From assembly GCF_014649015.1 (NCBI RefSeq), contig NZ_BMSF01000011.1, positions 206,906 through 270,905 on the forward strand: a stretch of 64,000 nt of DNA. Reading direction: 5' to 3'. Position 1 is the stretch's first letter, and each line of letters opens with the position of its first letter. The notes below the pieces were generated by a model that saw only the letters and a program-made list of their open reading frames with translations, was not told the origin of the DNA and did not search any database. Source of the stretch: Streptomyces narbonensis. Its GTDB lineage: Bacteria; Actinomycetota; Actinomycetes; Streptomycetales; Streptomycetaceae. This document shows, piece by piece, positions 7,949 to 17,064 of this stretch. A program made the translations under genes and the position numbers.

Positions 7949-8902
7949 ATGGCTGCCAACGCGATCGACCAGACGAGGCGGATGCTGTCCCTCGTCACCT
8001 ATCTCCGCGAGCGTCCCGGCGCGCACGTCGCCGACGTCGCGCGCGCCTTCGGGATCACCGAGGACGAGCTGATCTCCGACCTGGACGTGCTGCCCATGTG
8101 CGGCACCAGCTTCCGCGGCGGAGACCTGCTCGACATCGACACCGACGGCGACCGGATCTGGTGGCACAACCCCGACGACGTCGCCGCGCCCCTGCGGCTC
8201 GCCGCCGACGAGGCGACCGCCCTCCTCGTCGCCGCCCGCGCCGTCGCCACCCTGCCCGGACTCCGCGAGAGCGACCGGGACGCGCTGGTCCGCGCCACCG
8301 CCAAGCTGGAGGCCGCGGCCGGCGAGGCCGCCGGGGCCAGCTCCCGGCTCTCGGTCACCTTCGAGTCCGAGGGCGGCGTCTTCGCCGAGGTCGACCGGGC
8401 CATCTCCGAGCGCAGACGGCTGTGGGTGCGCTATTACTCGCCCGCCCGCGACGAGCTCACCGAGCGCGAGGTCGACCCGATCCGGCTCTTCGCCGTCGGC
8501 CACACCTACATGGAGGCGTGGTGCCGGCTCTCCGAGGCGCGCCGCACCTTCCGGCTCGACCGGGTCGTCGAGATCCGGCTCCTCGACGAGCACGCGGCCC
8601 CGCCCGAGCTGGAACTGCGCGACCTCTCCGAGGGGCTGGTCCAGCCCTCCGCCGACGACCCCGAGGTCGTCGTTGAGGTCGGCCCCGGCGGCCGGTGGGT
8701 CGCCGAGTACTACCCGCACGACCAGGCCGAGGAACTGCCCGACGGCGGCCTGCGGATCACCCTGCGGACCCCGGACCCCGCCTCGCTGCGGCGGCTCGCG
8801 CTGCGCCTGGGCAGCGACGGGCGGATCGTCGCACCGCGTGAGCTGGCCGACAGCGCCCGGGAGGCGGCGACCGCCGCGCTCGCCGCGTACGAGGGCGTGT
8901 GA
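7949..8902 (+). CDS. pafC: WYL-domain transcriptional regulator PafC
   Basis: A 317-residue paralogue of the preceding gene. It has an N-terminal HTH (LSLVTYLRERPGAHVADVARAFGI) and a WYL domain (about residues 130-210, RRLWVRYYSPARDE to THMEAWCRL-like segment AVGHTYMEAWCRL). The C-terminal WCX region contains RIVAPRELADSAREAA. It forms the heterodimeric partner of PafB in the known system. The ATG is preceded by GGGGGAG and lies 15 bases after pafB, so both are made from one mRNA in equal amounts. Confidence 0.93.
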   Translation: MAANAIDQTRRMLSLVTYLRERPGAHVADVARAFGITEDELISDLDVLPMCGTSFRGGDLLDIDTDGDRIWWHNPDDVAAPLRLAADEATALLVAARAVATLPGLRESDRDALVRATAKLEAAAGEAAGASSRLSVTFESEGGVFAEVDRAISERRRLWVRYYSPARDELTEREVDPIRLFAVGHTYMEAWCRLSEARRTFRLDRVVEIRLLDEHAAPPELELRDLSEGLVQPSADDPEVVVEVGPGGRWVAEYYPHDQAEELPDGGLRITLRTPDPASLRRLALRLGSDGRIVAPRELADSAREAATAALAAYEGV

Positions 8903-8972
8903 CGTTCTCCGCCGCGAGGACGCTGTTGCAGATGTAGTGCCGATTCGGTTGTTGCCGTGGGAATTGAGGGAG

Positions 8973-9227
8973 ATGTCCGCCATGCCTGGTCTTGCCGCGA
9001 CGATGGCCCCGGTCCTCTTCAAAGCCGGCTGCCCCGACTGCCGGGCCCGCTTCGAACTCTCCGCGAGCGCCCTGCGCCTCGCCATCGGCGCCAGCCGGCG
9101 CACCACCTTCTACTCCTTCACCTGCCCGGAGTGCGGCAGCTCCGTCCGCAAGCCCGCCGGCGAACGCATCGTCGAGCTCCTCACCGGCGGCGGCGTTCGC
9201 ACCCTGCGCCTCCACACCACCGTCTGA
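8973..9227 (+). CDS. Small CPxC zinc-ribbon-like protein
   Basis: An 84-residue protein with two CxxC knuckles, CPDC (about 20-23) and CPEC (about 50-53), that could bind one zinc ion. A basic, Arg-rich segment lies between them. ATG 8973 is chosen because GAGGGAG lies directly upstream. Met 8982 is a possible alternative. No catalytic motif is visible and the function is unknown. It sits between pafC and tatA, in what looks like a run of small conserved actinobacterial genes. A nucleic-acid or protein-binding role would be a guess. Confidence 0.75.
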   Translation: MSAMPGLAATMAPVLFKAGCPDCRARFELSASALRLAIGASRRTTFYSFTCPECGSSVRKPAGERIVELLTGGGVRTLRLHTTV

Positions 9228-9250
9228 ACGATCCGTACCCGCTCAAGGTC

Positions 9251-9262
9251 TAGGCTCTGACC
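9251..9262 (+). promoter_or_regulatory. -10 box with leaderless spacing before the 65-aa membrane protein
   Basis: TAGGCT (9251-9256) ends six bases before ATG 9263. Transcription would then begin at or next to the start codon, and no ribosome-binding site is visible. Leaderless mRNAs are common in Streptomyces. The -35 is weak, so this rests on spacing alone. Confidence 0.5.
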
Positions 9263-9460
9263 ATGTTCTGGCCCATGCTCGCCATCGCCCTCGGCTTCCT
9301 CGGCATCGCCGTCCTCGGTGTCCTCGGCATCAAGGTCTTCCTGGAGGTCCAGCGCCTCGGCCGTCAAGTGGCCCGCACCACAGAACGGATCACCCAGGCC
9401 GCCGAAGAGCTCGAAACGGCCGCCGTCGGACTGGCCCGAACCGGCGAGACACTGCGCTGA
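9263..9460 (+). CDS. Small single-span membrane protein with coiled-coil tail
   Basis: A 65-residue protein. One hydrophobic segment (about 4-26, PMLAIALGFLGIAVLGVLGIKVF) is followed by a heptad-rich polar tail (LEVQRLGRQVARTTERITQAAEELETAA). The layout resembles DUF948-type small membrane proteins. Two genes upstream of tatA it may act at the membrane, but no function can be assigned. It probably uses the leaderless promoter at 9251. Confidence 0.75.
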   Translation: MFWPMLAIALGFLGIAVLGVLGIKVFLEVQRLGRQVARTTERITQAAEELETAAVGLARTGETLR

Positions 9461-9532
9461 GTCGGTGCCGTACGCTGCAATAAGCGGCCTCGGTCCGGGC
9501 TCGTGGTACGCAATCGGGAGTATGCACGGGCA

Positions 9533-9563
9533 TTGCCTCGCGTTTACTCCTGCGGGTTACGAT
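9533..9563 (+). promoter_or_regulatory. tatA: Candidate tatA promoter
   Basis: TTGCCT (9533-9538) and TACGAT (9558-9563) are separated by 19 bases, in the 186-base gap upstream of tatA. An inverted repeat CCTGCG/CGCAGG (9549-9554 and 9564-9569) overlaps the -10 region and could be a regulator site. This is pattern-based only. Confidence 0.4.
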
Positions 9564-9646
9564 CGCAGGCAGCGCGGTGGCCGGACGCATGTCCGACCCG
9601 CCGGGCACGCAACCATGCCGCCTCGGTGAGAAGGTAGACCACAGCC

Positions 9647-9928
9647 ATGTTCCGTCAGATCGGCCCCCTCGAGATCAGTCTCATCCTCCTCGTCATCGTG
9701 CTGCTCTTCGGTGCCAAGAAGCTCCCGGAGATGGCCCGCTCCCTCGGCAAGTCCGCCCGCATCCTCAAGAGCGAGGCGAAGGCGATGAAGTCGGAGGGTG
9801 GCGAGACCGCTCCTGCCGGCCCGCCTGCCGACCAGGCGACCCCCGCCCAGCGCACCATCAAGGCCTCGCCCGGCGACGTGACCTCCGCTCGTCCCGTCAC
9901 CGAGACCACGGACACCAGCCAGCGCTGA
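9647..9928 (+). CDS. tatA: Sec-independent translocase subunit TatA
   Basis: A 93-residue TatA. The N-terminal membrane helix (about 6-22, GPLEISLILLVIVLLFG) carries a polar Glu9, then the hinge FGAKKLPEMARSLGKSARI amphipathic helix and a disordered, TP-rich tail. TatA oligomerises to form the passage for folded twin-arginine proteins recruited by TatBC. The ATG follows GAGAAGGTAG. It is separated by 68 bases from tatC and is likely co-transcribed. The length is normal for actinobacteria. Confidence 0.95.
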   Translation: MFRQIGPLEISLILLVIVLLFGAKKLPEMARSLGKSARILKSEAKAMKSEGGETAPAGPPADQATPAQRTIKASPGDVTSARPVTETTDTSQR

Positions 9929-9996
9929 TCCGGGCCCGACCCGATCGCCCCAAGGTCGCCGCAGGGCGGCCTGCCCGCATGAGATGAGGACGTGGG

Positions 9997-10962
9997 TTGC
10001 CCAAGTCTGCCCGCACACCGAAGGAGAAGGATCCCGAGGGGCGGATGCCGCTCGCGGACCATCTGCGTGAACTGCGCAACCGTGTGGCCAAGGCGATGCT
10101 CGCGATCGTCGTGGCCTCTGTCGTGGCCGCGTTCTTCAGCCAGCAGCTGATGGACCTTCTGTCCTCGCCTGTGCCGAAGTGCCCGCCTGACACGTCGGTG
10201 TCGGAGAACACCGGCGGGCGCTGCGTGATCATCGCGTACCAGACCATGCTGTCTCCCTTCACCTCGACGGTGAAGGTGGTCATGCTGGCGGGCGTGATCG
10301 CCTCCACGCCGGTCTGGCTGTACCAGCTGTGGGCGTTCATCGCGCCCGGCCTCCACAAGAGCGAGAAGAAGTACACGTACTACTTCGCCGCCGCCGCCGT
10401 ACCCCTCTTCGCCGCCGGCACCTACACCGCGTACCTGATCATGCCGGTCAGCGTGAAGGTCCTCATCAGCATCACGCCCGATGTGGCGTCGAACTTCCTC
10501 TCGCTCGACGACCTCCTGGATTTCACCACCCGCATGGTGCTCGTCTTCGGTCTCGCCTTCGAGCTCCCCCTGCTGCTGATGATGCTCAACTTCACCGGAG
10601 TGGTCACGGGCAAGCGCATGGCCGGCTGGTGGCGGGCCATGATCATGGGCACTTTCGTCTTCGGCGCCGTGGCCACACCGTCCACCGACCCGCTCGGCAT
10701 GATCGCCCTCTCCGGCCCCATCATCGCCCTGTACTTCCTCGCGGTCGGCGTCGCCCTCCTCAACGACCGGCGCCGGAACCGCAAGAACCCCGACGCCGCA
10801 CTCGACGACGACGAGGCCTCCGTCCTCGACCTCACGCCCGAGGCCCTGGGCGCCATCGAGCCCGTCCCCGCCGCTCGGGCCCTGCCCGAGCAGGCCACCG
10901 GACCGGGGGAGACCGGGGGATCCGCGGTGCACCGGCTCAACGGGTACGACGACATCACCTGA
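9997..10962 (+). CDS. tatC: Sec-independent translocase subunit TatC
   Basis: A 321-residue integral membrane protein with six predicted spans. The conserved cytoplasmic N-terminus MPLADHLRELRNR forms part of the twin-arginine signal-peptide binding site, and FELPLLLMMLNFTGV is also typical. The long C-terminal cytoplasmic tail (about 255-321) is acidic and Pro-rich, as in other streptomycetes. The start is TTG 9997, preceded by GATGAGGACG. No ATG or GTG lies in frame nearby. It forms the Tat receptor with TatB, and a tatB gene is not in this window. Confidence 0.95.
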   Translation: MPKSARTPKEKDPEGRMPLADHLRELRNRVAKAMLAIVVASVVAAFFSQQLMDLLSSPVPKCPPDTSVSENTGGRCVIIAYQTMLSPFTSTVKVVMLAGVIASTPVWLYQLWAFIAPGLHKSEKKYTYYFAAAAVPLFAAGTYTAYLIMPVSVKVLISITPDVASNFLSLDDLLDFTTRMVLVFGLAFELPLLLMMLNFTGVVTGKRMAGWWRAMIMGTFVFGAVATPSTDPLGMIALSGPIIALYFLAVGVALLNDRRRNRKNPDAALDDDEASVLDLTPEALGAIEPVPAARALPEQATGPGETGGSAVHRLNGYDDIT

Positions 10963-10968
10963 TCTTGT

Positions 10969-10999
10969 GAGGCCCCCCGGACCCGGTCCGGGGGGCCTC
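10969..10999 (+). terminator. tatAC terminator
   Basis: Perfect 15-bp arms (10969-10983 and 10985-10999) begin six bases after the tatC stop, giving a very stable hairpin. Confidence 0.8.
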
Positions 11000-11082
11000 T
11001 GCGTGCCCCGATCGGTCCCCGGAGCATTGCCCCGATAAAGATCGCGTCACTGTCAGAGGTGGCGGGTAGGCTCGACAACAAG

Positions 11083-13908
11083 ATGACAGAGGACCTCACA
11101 CCAGCCGAGGCGTATGCGGCCGCCCTCGCCCGAAACGCCGAGCAGGCCACCGCGCTGTTCCCCTTCCGCGAGCTCTACGACTTCGACCTGGACCCCTTCC
11201 AGATCGAGGCCTGCAAGGCCCTCGAAGCGGGCAAGGGCGTGCTCGTCGCCGCGCCCACGGGCTCCGGCAAGACCATCGTCGGCGAGTTCGCCGTCCATCT
11301 CGCCCTCAGCCAGGGCCGCAAGTGCTTCTACACGACACCCATCAAGGCGCTGTCGAACCAGAAGTTCGCCGACCTGGTCAAGCGGTACGGCGCGGACAAG
11401 GTCGGCCTCCTCACCGGCGACAACAGCGTCAACGGCGACGCGCCGATCGTCGTCATGACCACCGAAGTCCTCCGCAACATGCTGTACGCGGGGTCCCAGG
11501 CCCTCTCCGGCCTCGGCTACGTGGTCATGGACGAGGTGCACTACCTCTCCGACCGCTTCCGCGGCGCCGTCTGGGAGGAAGTGATCATCCACCTCCCCGA
11601 ATCCGTCACGCTGGTCTCACTCTCCGCGACCGTGTCCAACGCCGAGGAGTTCGGCGACTGGCTCGACACCGTCCGCGGCGACACCGAGGTCATCGTCTCG
11701 GAGAGCCGTCCCGTCCCCCTCTGGCAGCACGTCCTCGCCGGACGCCGGATGTACGACCTCTTCGAGGAGGAGACCGACCACGGCGGCCGAGGCTCCGCCC
11801 GCCGCGAGGTCAACCCCGACCTCGTCCGCCTCGCCCGCACCGAGAACTCGACGTACAACCCCCGTGACCGGCGCCGCGGCAAGATGGTCCGCGAGGCCGA
11901 CCGCGAGCGCGAGCGCCGCCAGCGCTCTCGCATCTGGACGCCCGGCCGCCCCGAGGTCATCGAGCGCCTCGACGCCGAGGGGCTGCTGCCCGCCATCACC
12001 TTCATCTTCAGCCGCGCCGGCTGCGAGGCCGCGGTCCAGCAGTGCCTCCACGCCGGACTCCGCCTGAACAACGAGGAGGGACGGCAGCGCGTCCGCGAGA
12101 TCGTCGAGGAGCGGACCGCCTCCATCCCCACCGAAGACCTCCACGTCCTCGGCTACTACGAATGGCTCGAAGCGCTGGAGCGGGGCATCGCCGCCCACCA
12201 CGCCGGCATGCTCCCCACCTTCAAGGAGGTCGTCGAAGAGCTCTTCGTCCGCGGCCTCGTGAAGGCCGTCTTCGCCACCGAGACCCTCGCCCTCGGCATC
12301 AACATGCCCGCGCGCTCGGTCGTCCTCGAGAAGCTCGTCAAGTGGAACGGCGAGCAGCACGCCGACATCACCCCCGGCGAGTACACCCAGCTCACCGGCC
12401 GAGCCGGCCGCCGAGGCATCGACGTCGAAGGCCACGCCGTGGTCCTCTGGCAGCGCGGCTTCGACCCCGGTCACCTCGCCGGACTCGCGGGCACGCGCAC
12501 GTACCCCCTGCGCTCCAGCTTCCGGCCCTCGTACAACATGGCGGTCAACCTCGTCGACCAGTTCGGCCGGCACCGCTCCCGCGAGCTCCTGGAGACCTCC
12601 TTCGCGCAGTTCCAGGCCGACCGCTCCGTCGTGGGCATCTCGCGCCAGGTGCAGAAGAACGAGGAGGGCCTGGAGGGCTACCGCGAGGGCATGACCTGCC
12701 ACCTCGGGAACTTCGAGGAGTACGCGCGGCTCCGCCGCGACCTCAAGGACCGCGAGACGGAACTGGCCAGGCAGGGCGCCGCCCAGCGGCGCGCCCAGGC
12801 CGCCGGCTCGCTGGAGAAGCTCAAGCCGGGCGACATCATCCACGTCCCCACCGGCAAGTTCGCGGGCCTCGCCCTCGTCCTCGACCCCGGCATCCCCGCG
12901 GGGCGGACCAACGGACACCGCGGCTTCGAGCACCACGACGGACCCCGGCCCCTCGTCCTCACCGCCGAGCGGCAGGTCAAGAGGCTCGCCTCCATCGACT
13001 TCCCGGTCCCCGTCGAGGCGCTCGACCGCATGCGGATCCCCAAGTCCTTCAACCCGCGCTCGCCGCAGTCCCGCAGGGACCTGGCCTCCGCACTGCGGAC
13101 CAAGGCCGGACACGTCCACCCCGAGCGGCACCACAGGCAGCGCGCTGCCGCCGCCGACGACCGCGAGATCGCCAGGCTGCGCACCGCGCTGCGCGCGCAC
13201 CCCTGCCACGGCTGCGACGAGCGCGAGGACCACGCCCGCTGGGCCGAGCGCTACCACCGCCTCCAGCGCGACACCCAGCAGCTGGAGCGGCGCATCGAGG
13301 GCCGTACCAACACCATCGCCCGGACCTTCGACCGGATCGTCGCGCTCCTCACCGAGCTCGACTACCTCCGCGGCGACGAGGTCACCGACAACGGCAAGCG
13401 GCTGGCCCGGCTCTACGGCGAGCTCGACCTGCTCGCGAGCGAGTGCCTCCGGGACCGCGTCTGGGAGGGGCTCACCCCTGCCGAACTCGCCGCCTGCGTC
13501 TCGGCCCTGGTGTTCGAGTCGCGCCAGGCCGACGACGCCGTTGCGCCGAAGCTGCCCACGGGCGACGCCAAGGCGGCGCTGGGCGAGATGGTGCGGATCT
13601 GGGGACGTCTCGACGCCCTCGAAGAGGAGTTCAAGATCAACCAGGCGGAGGGGGTCGGCCAGCGCGAGCCCGACCTCGGCTTCGCCTGGGCCGCCTACCA
13701 GTGGGCCTCCGACAAGAGTCTCGACGAGGTGCTCCGCGAGGCGGACATGCCCGCCGGCGACTTCGTCCGCTGGTGCAAGCAGGTCATCGACGTCCTCGGA
13801 CAGATCGCCGCCGCGGCGCCCAAGGAGAACAGCACGGTCTCCAAGAACGCCCGCAAGGCCGTCGAAGCGCTGCTGCGGGGCGTCGTCGCCTACAGCTCGG
13901 TGGGCTGA
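11083..13908 (+). CDS. helY: Ski2/Mtr4-type DEVH-box helicase (HelY-like)
   Basis: A 941-residue superfamily 2 ATPase. Walker A APTGSGKT is at about 57-64 and the Walker B/motif II DEVH at 150-153. The motif III-like SLSATVSN and motif VI LTGRAGRRGID are present, and the C-terminal third matches the DSHCT/Ski2-family domain. Such proteins unwind or remodel RNA and are linked to RNA turnover. ATG 11083 fits the family start MTEDLTPAEAYAAA; GTG 11059 in frame is a possible longer start. No strong RBS is visible for either. A TAGGCT box lies at 11067-11072. It is monocistronic between two terminators. Confidence 0.9.
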   Translation: MTEDLTPAEAYAAALARNAEQATALFPFRELYDFDLDPFQIEACKALEAGKGVLVAAPTGSGKTIVGEFAVHLALSQGRKCFYTTPIKALSNQKFADLVKRYGADKVGLLTGDNSVNGDAPIVVMTTEVLRNMLYAGSQALSGLGYVVMDEVHYLSDRFRGAVWEEVIIHLPESVTLVSLSATVSNAEEFGDWLDTVRGDTEVIVSESRPVPLWQHVLAGRRMYDLFEEETDHGGRGSARREVNPDLVRLARTENSTYNPRDRRRGKMVREADRERERRQRSRIWTPGRPEVIERLDAEGLLPAITFIFSRAGCEAAVQQCLHAGLRLNNEEGRQRVREIVEERTASIPTEDLHVLGYYEWLEALERGIAAHHAGMLPTFKEVVEELFVRGLVKAVFATETLALGINMPARSVVLEKLVKWNGEQHADITPGEYTQLTGRAGRRGIDVEGHAVVLWQRGFDPGHLAGLAGTRTYPLRSSFRPSYNMAVNLVDQFGRHRSRELLETSFAQFQADRSVVGISRQVQKNEEGLEGYREGMTCHLGNFEEYARLRRDLKDRETELARQGAAQRRAQAAGSLEKLKPGDIIHVPTGKFAGLALVLDPGIPAGRTNGHRGFEHHDGPRPLVLTAERQVKRLASIDFPVPVEALDRMRIPKSFNPRSPQSRRDLASALRTKAGHVHPERHHRQRAAAADDREIARLRTALRAHPCHGCDEREDHARWAERYHRLQRDTQQLERRIEGRTNTIARTFDRIVALLTELDYLRGDEVTDNGKRLARLYGELDLLASECLRDRVWEGLTPAELAACVSALVFESRQADDAVAPKLPTGDAKAALGEMVRIWGRLDALEEEFKINQAEGVGQREPDLGFAWAAYQWASDKSLDEVLREADMPAGDFVRWCKQVIDVLGQIAAAAPKENSTVSKNARKAVEALLRGVVAYSSVG

Positions 13909-13937
13909 CGGTTCCGGCCCTTCCGGCCGCCTTTCCG

Positions 13938-13973
13938 ACCGGTGCCCGTGGCGATCACGCCACGGGCACCGGT
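13938..13973 (+). terminator. Helicase gene terminator
   Basis: Perfect 16-bp arms (13938-13953 and 13958-13973) with an ATCA tetraloop, 30 bases after the helicase stop. Confidence 0.8.
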
Positions 13974-14094
13974 CGTTCCGTCCCCTGTGCGCCGGGTTGT
14001 CCACAGGGCGTCGTCCACAGGGGTGGCGCCCGGGTCGGCCCTTCCGCTTGCATGGACTCGCACACGGGGAAGGCCAGTTGGGGAGGGGACGCAC

Positions 14095-15489
14095 ATGACC
14101 ACGCAAGCCGGTCAGGACGCCGAGGCACGCGGCGACACGGCACAGCCGACAGCACGGATCGTCGACGGTCCACGGGGGCTGCCCCTCCTCGGCAACCTGC
14201 CCGCCTTCGGCAAGGACCCCCTCGGCTTCTTCGAACAGCTGCGGGAGCGCGGTGACTTCGTCCGCTGGCGCTTCGGCCGCGGCCCCGCCCTCTTCATCGC
14301 CCACCCCGACACCGTGGGCGAACTCCTCACCGAGGTCGAGCGCACCTTCGACCAGCCCGACCTCGGTATCGCCTTCCGCACCCTCCTCGGAAACGGGGTC
14401 GTCGTCGCCAAGGGCGCCGACTGGCGGCGCAAGCGATCCCTCGTCCAGCCCTCCGTCCGCCCCAAGCAGGTCCGGTCCTATGCGGCGACCATGACCGAAT
14501 GCGCCGTCGCGCTCGCCGACCGGTGGTCCGACGGACAGCCCATCGACGTCAAGAAGGAGATGGCGGCCCTCACCCAACTCATCGCCGTCCGAACCATCTT
14601 CGGCGTCGACACCGCAGCCGACGCCGAGGCCATCGGCCGGGCCATGGACATCGCCCAGCAGGAGATCGGCGCCGAGTTCAGCGGCATCGGAGCGCTCCTG
14701 CCCGACTGGGTCCCCACGCCCGGCCGCGCCCGCATCAAGCGCGCCACCGCCGTCATCGACGCGGAGGTCTCCCGCGTCGTCTCCCGTCACCGCGACGGCG
14801 ACACCGAGCGCCCGGACCTCCTCAGCCGCCTGCTCGCCGCCCGGGACGAGTCCGGCGCCCGGCTCTCCGACCAGGAGATCCGGGACGAGACCGTCACCCT
14901 CTACATCGGGGGCCACGAGACGACCAGTTCGACCCTCGTCTGGGCCTGGCACCTGCTCTCCCGTAACCCGCGGGTGCGCGACGCCCTCGCCGAGGAGCTC
15001 GACCGGGTCCTCGCCGACCACGAACCCGGCTACGACGACTACGCCTCCCTCCCGTACACCCAGGCCGTGGTCAAGGAGACCCTCCGTCTCTACCCGACGA
15101 TCTGGCTCATCACCGGGATCGCCAAGGAGGGGGCAACCCTCGGTGGCAGGCCCGTCCCCGTCGGCACCCGCGTCTGGTCCAGCCAGTGGGCCACGCAGCG
15201 CGACCCCCGCTGGTACGGGGACGCCGAGGCCTTCCGGCCCGAGCGGTGGCTCACCACCGAGGACGGCGGCCCCGCCGAGGAGATACCCGAGTACGCCTGG
15301 TTCCCCTTCGGCGGCGGCCCCCGCGTCTGCCTCGGCACCCGCTTCGCCCTCGTCGAGGCCGTCCTGGTGCTGGCCGTCCTCGCCCGCCGCTACCACCTGG
15401 ACCTCTTCACCGACGACATACGTCCGGTCCCCAGCCTCACCCTCCAGCCGGACCGTGAGGTCATCGCCACGGTCCACGCCCGGGGCTGA
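14095..15489 (+). CDS. Cytochrome P450
   Basis: A 464-residue soluble P450. The N-terminal proline-rich motif (PRGLPLLGNLPAFG), the I-helix oxygen-activation motif GGHETTSS, the K-helix ETLRLYP with the ExxR pair, and the heme-binding FGGGPRVCLG with the thiolate Cys near residue 412 are all present. The ATG follows GGGGAGGGGAC. It stands alone with no ferredoxin or reductase next to it, so partners must come from elsewhere. The GGHETT (instead of AGxxT) I-helix and the long E-class-like architecture resemble bacterial P450s acting on terpenoid or fatty substrates, but the substrate cannot be stated. Unlike the conservon-linked P450s of streptomycetes, no roadblock/GTPase genes are next to it. 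Confidence 0.94.
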   Translation: MTTQAGQDAEARGDTAQPTARIVDGPRGLPLLGNLPAFGKDPLGFFEQLRERGDFVRWRFGRGPALFIAHPDTVGELLTEVERTFDQPDLGIAFRTLLGNGVVVAKGADWRRKRSLVQPSVRPKQVRSYAATMTECAVALADRWSDGQPIDVKKEMAALTQLIAVRTIFGVDTAADAEAIGRAMDIAQQEIGAEFSGIGALLPDWVPTPGRARIKRATAVIDAEVSRVVSRHRDGDTERPDLLSRLLAARDESGARLSDQEIRDETVTLYIGGHETTSSTLVWAWHLLSRNPRVRDALAEELDRVLADHEPGYDDYASLPYTQAVVKETLRLYPTIWLITGIAKEGATLGGRPVPVGTRVWSSQWATQRDPRWYGDAEAFRPERWLTTEDGGPAEEIPEYAWFPFGGGPRVCLGTRFALVEAVLVLAVLARRYHLDLFTDDIRPVPSLTLQPDREVIATVHARG

Positions 15490-15597
15490 CGCCCCGACGG
15501 GTGCCGGGGGTGGGGGCACAGCCCTGCCGCGACCGCCGTGCACACTGTCCGGATCCTGCCTACCGGCACTGGCGGGCAGCGGCCGCACGCGGCCCGA

Positions 15598-16047
15598 TCA
15601 CCGTGCAGTCGAAGACGGGACCTGGTCCGTGACCCGGGTCTTCCAGGATCGGGCCGCGAGGAACAGTGGCAGGCCGATGGGGGAGAGAAGGATCGTCAGG
15701 AGGAGGAGCGGGCCCATCAGGAGGGGGGAGAGGGTGAGTCGGCGGGCCTCGCGGTACATCCACTGGCCGAGGAGCAGGTCCCAGGCGAGGATCTGAGCCC
15801 AGACCGCGCCCGCTCCGTTCGGGAGTGCCGTCAGCTCGCGGAAGGTGTCGATGTCGGGGCTGCTGACCGCCGTCCACATCTCCGGCATCACGGGGGCGGC
15901 CAGGACGGCCCAGAGCGCGAGGAGCGGGAGGACGGTCAGCGGCGACGCGGCGACGCGTTCGGTGGCCCGCCGGCCCGGCGCGAAGATCATCAGGAGCCAG
16001 ACGGGCGCCGCGAGGAGGAACGCCAGCTCGAAGAGGAATCCGGTCAT
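15598..16047 (-). CDS. ABA4-like (DUF4281) membrane protein
   Basis: A 149-residue protein with about four membrane spans, resembling the ABA4/DUF4281 family (MTGFLFELAFLLAAPVWLLMIFAP, GAGAVWAQILAWDLLLGQWMYRE). The plant member ABA4 is needed for neoxanthin synthesis; the bacterial role is not known. Its ATG overlaps the stop of the upstream membrane-protein gene by four bases (ATGA), indicating translational coupling. The two probably work together under the divergent MerR regulator. Confidence 0.75.
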   Translation of the reverse strand: MTGFLFELAFLLAAPVWLLMIFAPGRRATERVAASPLTVLPLLALWAVLAAPVMPEMWTAVSSPDIDTFRELTALPNGAGAVWAQILAWDLLLGQWMYREARRLTLSPLLMGPLLLLTILLSPIGLPLFLAARSWKTRVTDQVPSSTAR

Positions 16048-17042
16048 GCCGAGACTTCCTTGGTGGATGCGGGGGACGGGGTGGGGGCGGGGGTGGGGGC
16101 CCGGAGGGAGAGGGCGGTCGCGGCGGCGCCGGCCAGGACGATCGTTCCTGCCGCGGCGAGCGTCGGGGCGTCCGGTGAGAACAGGGCCTGACCGCGCAGC
16201 GCCTGCCAGGTCAGCAGGGCGAAGACCGCTGCGTACGTGCCGGCGGCCGTGAGCGTGAGCCGCAGCCTCACCCGCTCGTCGGCGAGGCGGGCGAAGCGCG
16301 GTGCGAGAGCGGCCAGGACGAGCAGGAGCAGCGGGATCAGCTGGAGCGCGTGCATCCCGAAGAAGTGAGGGATGCGCAGGTCGCCGCCGGTGGTCGACCA
16401 GCCGGTCAGCGGCATGGAGGGGCCGCCGTCCGGCACCCCGACGCTGTGGGCGCCGCTGATCGGGGGCTCGTCGACCGCCAGCTGCTCCGGGGTCGGAGCA
16501 GTCATCAGGAAGCCCACGGCAGCGCCCGCGAGGGCGATGAATGAGGAGAGGCGGACGGCCCAGGCGGTGGCGCGGTCGAGGATCCTGGCGCGCAGCAGGA
16601 GTACCGCGATGACCAGGGCGCTCAGCCACAGGACGGCGATGCTGGCTCCCATGATCTGGAAGACGGCGTTGTCGAAGGGAGTCGCGTGGTTGAAGTGGCT
16701 CTGGGTGCCGCGGATCACCTGGAGGGTGATGAGCGCCATCTCGATCAGCAGGGCGACGGCGATGACGGTTCCTGCCCACCAGCCGACGCGGTGCACGCGG
16801 AGGGGCGGGGCGAGCAGGGAGAGCATCCAGGCGAGCGAGAGCGTGTAGGCCGCCAACGAGACCGAGAACTTGAACGGCTTGGTCCAGATCGGTACGCCCA
16901 CCAGGATCCGGTCGTCGACGAGCAGGCCGACGGCGGAGACGAGCGCGAGGGCGACCATCGAGCCGGCGAACCAGACCAGCGGTCGGTGCAGCCGGGCGAG
17001 CGGGCCGAGTAAGGGTGACGAGGACGTGCGGAGTGGAGACAT
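16044..17042 (-). CDS. Polytopic membrane protein of unknown function
   Basis: A 332-residue protein with about eight hydrophobic segments. Conserved-looking features are PIWTKPFKFSVSLAAY near the N-terminus and the HFFGMHALQLIPLLLL segment whose histidines could bind a ligand or heme. The start at 17042 (MSPLRTSSS) is chosen over the ORF extension to 17075 because GGGGGA lies just upstream of it. It is coupled by a four-base overlap to the ABA4-like gene. I do not recognise the family with certainty. It may be an oxidoreductase-like or carotenoid-related membrane protein. Confidence 0.75.
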   Translation of the reverse strand: MSPLRTSSSPLLGPLARLHRPLVWFAGSMVALALVSAVGLLVDDRILVGVPIWTKPFKFSVSLAAYTLSLAWMLSLLAPPLRVHRVGWWAGTVIAVALLIEMALITLQVIRGTQSHFNHATPFDNAVFQIMGASIAVLWLSALVIAVLLLRARILDRATAWAVRLSSFIALAGAAVGFLMTAPTPEQLAVDEPPISGAHSVGVPDGGPSMPLTGWSTTGGDLRIPHFFGMHALQLIPLLLLVLAALAPRFARLADERVRLRLTLTAAGTYAAVFALLTWQALRGQALFSPDAPTLAAAGTIVLAGAAATALSLRAPTPAPTPSPASTKEVSA

Positions 17043-17064
17043 GCGGATTCCCCCGTGGGTTATG

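Noticed and set aside
11617..15588. A 1323-residue open frame antisense to the helicase and P450 genes
   Set aside because: GC-rich codon bias leaves long open antisense frames; the protein is Gly/Asp/Val-rich with no domain and conflicts with two well-supported genes.
15490..15597. Gap after the P450 gene examined for a ferredoxin gene
   Set aside because: Only 108 bases, no CxxCxC pattern or RBS; nothing supported.
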